From assembly GCF_046764005.1 (NCBI RefSeq), contig NZ_JBKOFW010000001.1:372001-436000 (forward strand): a stretch of DNA of 64,000 nt, in the 5' to 3' direction. The DNA is from Oryzobacter faecalis (GTDB lineage Bacteria > Actinomycetota > Actinomycetes > Actinomycetales > Dermatophilaceae). The position numbers were made by a program, and so were the translations under genes. Of this stretch, positions 38,933-44,636 are shown one piece after another; the stretch's first letter is position 1; every line of letters starts with the position of its first letter. The notes under the pieces are model-generated. The model had not been told where the DNA came from. It ran no database searches and saw only the letters and a program-made list of their open reading frames with translations.

Positions 38933-40075
38933 TCATCCGCGCCTCAGGGTGATGACGGGGACCTCCGGGCTGGCGAGCACCCGGATGGCAGGCCCCCACG
39001 CCCCGACGCCGCGAGAGGTGAGCACCGGGGTGCCGGCCACCGTGGCGAGGCCGTCGACGGTGGGCTGCTGGAGCGGGACGAGGTAGCGCAGCGGCCACAT
39101 CTGGCCGCCGTGGGTGTGCCCGGAGAGCTGGAGGTCGACCCCCAGCCCCTCGAGCGCCAGGGCCTGTCGGGGCTGGTGCGCGACGAACATCGTGAAGCCG
39201 GCGGGGTCGACGCCCTCGAGGGCGGCGTCGACGTCGGGGGCCCACTCGCCGTCGCCCTCGAGGTCGTGGACCCCGGCAAGGGTCACGGTGGCCCCGTCAC
39301 GCTCGAGCGGCACCGAGCGGTTCGTAAGCATCTGCAGCCCGAGGGCGTCGAAGGCGGCCATCCAGCCCTGCGTGTCCCGGTACATCTCGTGGTTGCCCGT
39401 CGTGGCGAACACGCCGAGTGGCGCCTCGAGGTCGGCCAGCGGGGCGATCTCGGGGGCGTAGCGGGCCGACTGGCCGTCGACGAGGTCGCCGGCGATGACG
39501 ACGAGGTCGGGTCGCTGGGCGTTGACGAGCTCGACGGCTCGGCGGGTGAAGTCGGCGCTGCGCACCGCCCCGGCGTGGATGTCGGCGACGAGGGCGACCC
39601 GCAGACCGTCGAGCTCGGCGGGCAGCTCGGGTGAGGACATCTCGACGGTCGTGATGCGGGGGTTCGCGGCCTCCCACGCCCCGTACCCGGTGGCGGCGAC
39701 CGCGACGGCGGTGACGAGGGGGGCGGCGACCCGGTTGAGCCGGCGTCGAGCGGCGGCGCCGTGGTCGTGGCGCCAGCGGACCAGCCAGATGAGAATGCTC
39801 GCCAGCCACACGGGGACCAGCCCGAGGAAGAGGTAGAGGCAGCTGGCCATGAAGGCCATGCCGACCCACACGAACGGGCGCATCTCGGCAGGGGTGAACG
39901 CCCCGCCCCAGGCGTCGAACGCGGCGAGGACGAGCGAGGCGAGCGCGGCGAGGAGCAGGGCGATCAGCCCGCGGACCCACCAGGGCCACCCCGGGGCGAC
40001 CGCGAGCCGGTGCCAGAGGAAGACGAGGAACCCGACGAGGACCGCGATCGGGACGAGGACGAGCCAGCCGCTCAT
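38933..40075 (-). CDS. Membrane-anchored metallophosphoesterase (YkuE-like)
   Basis: The 380-residue protein has four hydrophobic segments (about 3-120) and then a calcineurin-like domain with the metal motifs ADIHAG, AGDLVDGQ, TGNHEMY and SGHTHGGQMWP. Family members cleave phosphate esters, and some act in membrane lipid metabolism (lipid A precursor hydrolysis elsewhere); the substrate here is not known. The ATG overlaps the gpx stop as ATGA, so the two genes form an operon. Confidence 0.88.
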   Translation of the reverse strand: MSGWLVLVPIAVLVGFLVFLWHRLAVAPGWPWWVRGLIALLLAALASLVLAAFDAWGGAFTPAEMRPFVWVGMAFMASCLYLFLGLVPVWLASILIWLVRWRHDHGAAARRRLNRVAAPLVTAVAVAATGYGAWEAANPRITTVEMSSPELPAELDGLRVALVADIHAGAVRSADFTRRAVELVNAQRPDLVVIAGDLVDGQSARYAPEIAPLADLEAPLGVFATTGNHEMYRDTQGWMAAFDALGLQMLTNRSVPLERDGATVTLAGVHDLEGDGEWAPDVDAALEGVDPAGFTMFVAHQPRQALALEGLGVDLQLSGHTHGGQMWPLRYLVPLQQPTVDGLATVAGTPVLTSRGVGAWGPAIRVLASPEVPVITLRRG

Positions 40076-40563
40076 GCGGCTGCGTCGCGCAGGGCCTCCC
40101 GCACGTCGTCGGCGAGGGCCGCCGGCTCGGTGGTGGGGCCGTAGCGCCTGATGACCTGGCCGTCGCGCCCGACGAGGAACTTCGTGAAGTTCCACTTGAT
40201 CGAGCTGCCGAGCAGGCCGCCCTTCTCGCTCTTCAGCCAGCTGAAGAGGGGGTGGGCGTCGTCGCCGTTGACGTCGACCTTGGCGAACATCGGGAAGGTC
40301 ACGCCGTAGTTGACCTGGCAGAACTGGCCGATCTCGTCCTCGGTGCCGGGCTCCTGGGCGCCGAACTGGTTGCAGGGGAAGCCGAGGACGACGAGGCCGT
40401 CGTCCTTCAGCTCGCGGTGGAGCTCCTCGAGGCCGGCGTACTGGGGGGTGTAGCCGCAGTTGCTCGCCGTGTTGACGACGAGGACGACGTGGCCGGCGTA
40501 CTCGGAGAGGGAGACCTCCTGGCCGGAGAGGGTGGTCGCGGAGAAGTCGGAGAGGGACGTCAT
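40072..40563 (-). CDS. Glutathione peroxidase-family thiol peroxidase
   Basis: The 163-residue protein has VNTASNCGYTPQY with the peroxidatic Cys, GFPCNQFGAQEPG with the likely resolving Cys, and WNFTKFLV. It is the Cys form, which in bacteria usually takes electrons from thioredoxin rather than glutathione; actinobacteria mostly lack glutathione. GACGAT ends six bases before the ATG. It heads the operon with the metallophosphoesterase. Confidence 0.93.
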   Translation of the reverse strand: MTSLSDFSATTLSGQEVSLSEYAGHVVLVVNTASNCGYTPQYAGLEELHRELKDDGLVVLGFPCNQFGAQEPGTEDEIGQFCQVNYGVTFPMFAKVDVNGDDAHPLFSWLKSEKGGLLGSSIKWNFTKFLVGRDGQVIRRYGPTTEPAALADDVREALRDAAA

Positions 40564-40642
40564 GCGCTCATCGTCACACGCGGGCCGGACAACGCCCGCT
40601 CCGGGCGGCCGGGGGCGGGGCGAGGTTCGACAGGGCGCGTCC

Positions 40643-40648
40643 TAGCCT
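40643..40648 (+). promoter_or_regulatory. -10 element of a leaderless monooxygenase gene
   Basis: TAGCCT ends six bases before the GTG at 40655. The 91-base gap to the divergent gpx gene must hold both promoters. Confidence 0.5.
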
Positions 40649-40654
40649 GAGGGG

Positions 40655-42118
40655 GTGACCGCCCCCGTGCCGCTCGACGTCGACGTCCTCGTCGTCGGTG
40701 CCGGCCTCTCCGGGGTCGACGCCGCCTGCCGCCTCGCGAAGCACTGCCCCGACACCGTGTGGGCCGTGCTCGAGGCGCGCGACGCCATCGGGGGGACCTG
40801 GGACCTGTTCCGCTACCCGGGGGTGCGCTCGGACTCCGACATGTACACCCTGGGCTTCCCGTTCCGCCCGTGGCGGGGCAACGGCTCGTTCGCGACCGCC
40901 GGCGAGATCAGGCGGTACGTGCGCGAGACGGCCGACGAGTTCGGTGTCACCGAGCGGCTCCACCTCGGGCAGCGCGTCGAACGCCTGGAGTGGTCGTCGC
41001 AGGACGCGCGCTGGACGGTGACCGCACGGACGTCATCCGGGGTCGTCGAGCACCGCGCCCGCCTCGTCTACCTCGCCACCGGCTACTACGACTACGACGC
41101 CGGGCACGTCGTGCCCTTCGCGGGCCTCGACGACTTCGCGGGTCCGGTCGTCCACCCGCAAGAGTGGCCCGAGGACCTCGACGTGAGGGGTGCCCGGGTG
41201 GTCGTCATCGGCAGCGGGGCGACCGCGGTGACCCTCGTGCCGGCCCTCGTGCGCGAGGGCGCGGCGCACGTGACGATGCTCCAGCGCTCGCCGAGCTACG
41301 TGGCGGCCCTGCCCGACCGCGACGTCGTGGCCGACGCGCTGCACCGCGTCCTCCCGGACCGGGCCGCCCACCACGCGGTGCGGGCGAAGAACGTCGCGCT
41401 GTCGGTCCTCGCGTACCAGGCGCTGCGGCGCTGGCCCCGGGCCGGGGCGCGTCTGCTGCGGAAGCGGGTGGCCGAGCGCCTGCCCGAGGGGTACGACGTG
41501 GGGACCCACTTCACGCCCCGGTACGACCCGTGGGACCAGCGACTCACGGTCGCCCCGGACGGTGACCTCCTCGACGATCTCGCGGCCGGGACGGCCTCGG
41601 TCGTCACCGACACGGTGGAGCGCTTCGAGCGGGAGGGTGTGCGGCTGGGGTCCGGCGAGCTGGTGCCGGCGGACGTCGTCGTCACCGCGACCGGGCTCGT
41701 GCTGCGGCTCGGCGGGGGAGCGGAGGCGGTCGTCGACGGGCGAGCGGTCGACATCGCGGCCGGGCACGTCTACAAGGGGCTGATGCTCTCGGACGTGCCG
41801 AACCTCGCGATGGCGGTCGGGTACTCGAACGCGAGCTGGACGCTGCGGGCCGACGTCTCGGCCCGGTGGTTCTGCGGGCTCGTGCGCTACCTCGACCGCA
41901 AGGGGCTCTCGGTGGCGACGCCGCGGTTCGACGAGGAGCGGGTCGGGACGTCGGACCGGCCACTGCTCGACCTCACGTCGGGGTATGTCCTGCGCGGGGC
42001 TCACCTGCTGCCCAGGCAGGGCCGCCGCCGGCCGTGGCGGGTCGTGCAGAGCTACCCGTACGACCTCGCCGTCATGCGGCTGGGCCGGTACGACGACGGG
42101 CACCTCGAGCTCAGGTGA
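40655..42118 (+). CDS. FAD-dependent Baeyer-Villiger-type monooxygenase (EthA-like)
   Basis: The 487-residue protein has an FAD motif VVGAGLSGVDAACRL (about 13-27), GGTWDLFRYPGVRSDSDMYTLGF-type substrate region (seen as GGTWDLFRYPG then SDSDMYTLGFPF), and a second nucleotide motif VVIGSGATAVTLVP. These match the EthA/group of class B flavin monooxygenases. Ketone or thio-compound oxidation is inferred; the true substrate is unknown. Its 3' end overlaps a convergent MarR gene by 8 bases. Confidence 0.88.
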   Translation: MTAPVPLDVDVLVVGAGLSGVDAACRLAKHCPDTVWAVLEARDAIGGTWDLFRYPGVRSDSDMYTLGFPFRPWRGNGSFATAGEIRRYVRETADEFGVTERLHLGQRVERLEWSSQDARWTVTARTSSGVVEHRARLVYLATGYYDYDAGHVVPFAGLDDFAGPVVHPQEWPEDLDVRGARVVVIGSGATAVTLVPALVREGAAHVTMLQRSPSYVAALPDRDVVADALHRVLPDRAAHHAVRAKNVALSVLAYQALRRWPRAGARLLRKRVAERLPEGYDVGTHFTPRYDPWDQRLTVAPDGDLLDDLAAGTASVVTDTVERFEREGVRLGSGELVPADVVVTATGLVLRLGGGAEAVVDGRAVDIAAGHVYKGLMLSDVPNLAMAVGYSNASWTLRADVSARWFCGLVRYLDRKGLSVATPRFDEERVGTSDRPLLDLTSGYVLRGAHLLPRQGRRRPWRVVQSYPYDLAVMRLGRYDDGHLELR

Positions 42119-42689
42119 GGTCGGCCAGCACGGCGACCAGTCGCAGCGCGCAGTCCTTGGCGTCCTCGCCCTCGTCGTCGGCCTCCTCGAGCCAGAGGTC
42201 CGCGAGCTCGCGGAGGTGCACGTCGAGGACCCGCGCCAGCTCGGCGCCTCGATCGGTGACGGAGAGCGCGCGAACGCGGGCGTCCCGGGCGGACTCCTCC
42301 TTGCGCAGCAGCCCTCGGTCCTCCAGCCTGCGGACGATCTGGGAGACCCGCTGCGGGCTGACGCGCAGGTACTCCGAGAGGTTCGCGCCGGCCGAGGGCT
42401 TCGAGCGGACCCGCCGCAGGACGTCGCACTCGACGGGGGACAGCGGCGGGCTGAGCGCGCGGCCCGCCCGGGCGACGTCGGCGTCGATGGCGGCGCTCGC
42501 CTGTCGCAGGAGGAGCGGGAGGTTGGTGCGGTCGTCGGCGTCCGGGCGCTCCCAGCGGCGGCTCAGGGCGACGTGGATGGCGTAGCGCTGGGCGAGGTGC
42601 TCGTGGAGGCGCTGCCAGGGGCTGCACCACTCGCGCTCGCTCGCGGGGATGCCGCGGCGCCGCATCCACGAGTCGGCTCGTTCTGCCAT
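42111..42689 (-). CDS. MarR-family transcriptional regulator
   Basis: The 192-residue protein has a winged-helix region: LSPVECDVLRRVRSKPSAGANLSEYLRVSPQRVSQIVRRLEDRGLL-like order, with the recognition helix near VSPQRVSQIVRRLEDRGL and the wing EESARDARVRALSVTDRG. MarR proteins bind operators as dimers and often respond to phenolic or oxidised compounds. It converges on the monooxygenase gene with overlapping ends, so a regulatory link is plausible. The N-terminal 60 residues are longer than usual. Confidence 0.85.
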   Translation of the reverse strand: MAERADSWMRRRGIPASEREWCSPWQRLHEHLAQRYAIHVALSRRWERPDADDRTNLPLLLRQASAAIDADVARAGRALSPPLSPVECDVLRRVRSKPSAGANLSEYLRVSPQRVSQIVRRLEDRGLLRKEESARDARVRALSVTDRGAELARVLDVHLRELADLWLEEADDEGEDAKDCALRLVAVLADLT

Positions 42690-42930
42690 TGCCGGGTTCC
42701 CCCCTGGTCGAGCGTTCCCGCGGCGGGCGCGGGCCGTCTCCCGAGCATGACGGAGGGCGGCGGGCCGGCCGGCCGGTCATCCACAGGCACCCGCGGTCGA
42801 CGGCGCGGCCGTTCGTCCGCCGGGGAGGGTGGCGGTGCCGTCGGCTCGTCCGCCGGGACCGGTGGCGGTGGGGCCGGTGGCCCGGCCGACGGGTCGGCCA
42901 CACACACAGGTGCGGCGGGACTTCCGCAAC
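42690..42930. other. GC-rich gene-free region upstream of marR
   Basis: Both strands carry low-complexity open frames (Gly/Ser-rich on plus, Pro/Arg-rich on minus), but none has a ribosome-binding site or a recognisable domain. I see no gene here. It should hold the marR promoter. Confidence 0.4.
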
Positions 42931-43089
42931 CTGCTGGACGTTTTGATCCAGCGGGTTGACGACCTTGGGCCGGGCGTCGCCCAAGGTCCTCACCCTGCTG
43001 GACGTGTTGATCCAGCGGGTTGACGACCTTGGGCCGGGCGTCGCCGAAGGTCCTCACCCTGCTGGAGCAATTCGTCAAGGAGGTTGAAG
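42931..43089. repeat. 64-bp tandem repeat with two hairpins per unit
   Basis: Units start at 42931 and 42995, with a decayed third at 43059. Each full unit contains GCTGGA-N8-TCCAGC and GACCTTGGGC-N8-GCCCAAGGTC; the second copy has one mismatch in the larger stem. In the third unit only the first half is recognisable. The array lies in the 508-base gap between the leftward MarR gene and the rightward YhhN gene. Confidence 0.85.
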
Positions 43090-43197
43090 GAGTCGGGGCA
43101 GGTGTGGTTCGTGGCCCCCAGCGGGCCGGGCGGTGGTCGCGTGACCTCGGCCACGGGCGCGGCCCGGACTCCCGGCGCCGGCGGCAGGATCGGCCGG

Positions 43198-43845
43198 ATG
43201 AGCGCCGACCTCGCCCTGTCCGCGGCCGTCCTGGCGACCCTCACGATCGCCGTCACCGACTGGCTGGCCGTGGCTCGCGACGACCACCGCACCGAGCGCT
43301 GGGCGAAGCCCGCCGTGATGGTGGGGCTGCTCGCGGTCGCGCTCGCCCTCGGGGCGGCCGGCACGACGACCGGACGGCTCGTCCTCCTCGCCCTCGTCCT
43401 CGGCATGGTCGGCGACGTCCTCCTCCTCGAGGACACCCGGCCGCGCTTCCTCGGCGGCCTCGCGGCCTTCCTCGTGGGGCACCTCGCGTGGGTCGGGGCC
43501 TTCGTCGCCACGGGGCTCGACCGTCCGGCACTGGGCTGGGTCGGTGCGGCGGTGCTCGCCGCGGCCCTCGTCGTCGGGCGCCGCATCCTGCCCGCGGCCC
43601 TCGCGGAGGGCGGTCCGGCGCTGGCGGTCCCGGTGGCCGTGTACATGGCGGTCATCGGGGGGATGGCGGTGCTCGGGTGGGCGACCGGTCACCTCCTCGT
43701 GGGGCTGGGCGCCACGCTGTTCGTCGTCAGCGACACCGTGCTCGCCCTCGCGAAGTTCGTCCGGGAGGGGCGGGGGTCGCGGCCGCTCGTCATCGTGACC
43801 TACCACCTCGCGCAGGCGCTCCTCGTGGCCGGGCTCCTCGCCTGA
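43198..43845 (+). CDS. YhhN-family membrane protein (lysoplasmalogenase-like)
   Basis: The 215-residue protein has about seven to eight hydrophobic helices and the family pattern of KPAVMVGL, LALVLGMVGDVLLL and LFVVSDTVLAL, whose acidic residues form the conserved polar site. YhhN/TMEM86 proteins hydrolyse lysoplasmalogens in animals; the bacterial substrate is uncertain. ATG 43198 is preceded by AGGA at eight bases; a GTG at 43141 in the same frame is less likely because it adds a Gly/Ala-rich tail of doubtful value. Confidence 0.82.
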   Translation: MSADLALSAAVLATLTIAVTDWLAVARDDHRTERWAKPAVMVGLLAVALALGAAGTTTGRLVLLALVLGMVGDVLLLEDTRPRFLGGLAAFLVGHLAWVGAFVATGLDRPALGWVGAAVLAAALVVGRRILPAALAEGGPALAVPVAVYMAVIGGMAVLGWATGHLLVGLGATLFVVSDTVLALAKFVREGRGSRPLVIVTYHLAQALLVAGLLA

Positions 43846-43868
43846 GAGCTTCCGGCACGCGGCGGGAA

Positions 43869-43887
43869 CATACCCCGCAGGGGTATG
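43869..43887 (+). promoter_or_regulatory. CsoR-type copper operator
   Basis: CATACCCCGCAGGGGTATG is a perfect 8-bp inverted repeat around GCA and matches the CCCC/GGGG dyad of CsoR operators. It overlaps TATGGT (43884-43889), a plausible -10, so a bound repressor would block transcription of the DUF4396 gene. Confidence 0.65.
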
Positions 43888-43899
43888 GTTGGGACCGCC

Positions 43900-44421
43900 A
43901 TGGACCACGCGACGCACGACCACGACCACGCCGGCCACGCGACCAGCGCCGCCGCGCACGATGCGCACCACGACCACCGAGCGGCCTCCGGCTCCTGGTC
44001 ACAGGCCGCCCGGGCCACCCTGCACTGCCTCACCGGCTGTGCCATCGGCGAGGTGCTCGGCCTCGTCATCGGCACCGCCCTCGGGTTCTCGACCGGCGCG
44101 ACGATCGCCCTCGCCGTCGCCCTCGCCTTCTTCTTCGGGTACCTGCTGACCATCACCCCGATCCTGCGGGCCGGCATCCCGTTCCGCCGCGCCCTCGGTG
44201 TCACCCTCGCGGCCGACACGGTCTCCATCACGGTGATGGAGCTCGTCGACAACGGCGTCATGCTCGTCGTCCCGGGCGCCATGGGCGCCGGCCTCGCGTC
44301 CGGGCTGTTCTGGGGCGCGCTGGCGTTCGCGCTCGCCGTCGCCTTCGTCCTCACCGTGCCGGTCAACCGCTGGCTCATCGAGCGCGGCCGTGGCCACGCG
44401 GTGGTCCACGCGTTCCACTGA
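43900..44421 (+). CDS. DUF4396 membrane protein with His-rich N-terminus
   Basis: The 173-residue protein starts with a metal-binding-like region (MDHATHDHDHAGH, then HDAHHDH), then has four hydrophobic helices typical of DUF4396, with HCLTGCAIGEVLG in the first. The function is unknown. The CsoR-like operator over the promoter and the His cluster suggest copper handling. ATG 43900 was chosen over the in-frame ATG 43885, because the latter lies inside the operator and -10 box. Confidence 0.83.
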   Translation: MDHATHDHDHAGHATSAAAHDAHHDHRAASGSWSQAARATLHCLTGCAIGEVLGLVIGTALGFSTGATIALAVALAFFFGYLLTITPILRAGIPFRRALGVTLAADTVSITVMELVDNGVMLVVPGAMGAGLASGLFWGALAFALAVAFVLTVPVNRWLIERGRGHAVVHAFH

Positions 44422-44512
44422 CCCCGACGTGCCCGTCCGCGTGCCCGTCCGCGGCCCCGTCCCCGCCCCGTCCGGCGCCCGACCTCCCGGGCGCCGGGCG
44501 AGGCGGCTGCGC

Positions 44513-44518
44513 TACCCT
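44513..44518 (+). promoter_or_regulatory. -10 element of the leuS leader transcript
   Basis: TACCCT ends six bases before the GTG of the leader peptide, so the transcript is predicted to begin at that codon. Confidence 0.55.
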
Positions 44519-44524
44519 GACGAG

Positions 44525-44548
44525 GTGACGAGCCTGCTCCTTCCGTAG
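44525..44548 (+). CDS. leuL: Leucine leader peptide of leuS
   Basis: GTG ACG AGC CTG CTC CTT CCG TAG encodes a 7-residue peptide with three consecutive leucine codons. It starts at the predicted transcription start, is followed by a long hairpin and an intrinsic terminator, and precedes the leucyl-tRNA synthetase gene by 88 bases. This is the layout of ribosome-mediated attenuation, where shortage of charged tRNA-Leu would stall the ribosome. The use of three different Leu codons would sense several tRNA-Leu species. No experiment supports it yet. Confidence 0.7.
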   Translation: MTSLLLP

Positions 44549-44576
44549 CCGCGCCGGCCCCCCGGGCCGTCGCGGC
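44548..44576 (+). promoter_or_regulatory. Hairpin directly after the leuS leader peptide
   Basis: A 13-bp stem with one mismatch (GCCGCG.CGGCCC against GGGCCG.CGCGGC) and a 3-nt loop begins at the last base of the leader stop codon. Its right arm ends where the terminator begins. A ribosome on the stop codon would cover part of its left arm. Confidence 0.6.
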
Positions 44577-44602
44577 AGCCCCTCCTGAGCGAGGGGCTTT
44601 TT
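44577..44602 (+). terminator. Attenuator terminator of leuS
   Basis: AGCCCCTC-CTGAGC-GAGGGGCT followed by TTTT is a textbook intrinsic terminator, rare in this GC-rich window. It lies between the leader peptide and leuS, so it can only regulate leuS transcription. Confidence 0.8.
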
Positions 44603-44636
44603 CATGGGCGCAGACCGACGAGACGACGAGGACACG

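Noticed and set aside
42749..43030. Short Gly/Ser-rich and Pro-rich frames upstream of the YhhN gene
   Set aside because: No ribosome-binding site, no domain, and the 64-bp repeat shifts frame in each copy. Treated as noncoding.
44525..44602. A T-box in front of leuS
   Set aside because: No T-box consensus or specifier loop was seen, and the leader is too short. The Leu codon run explains the arrangement better.
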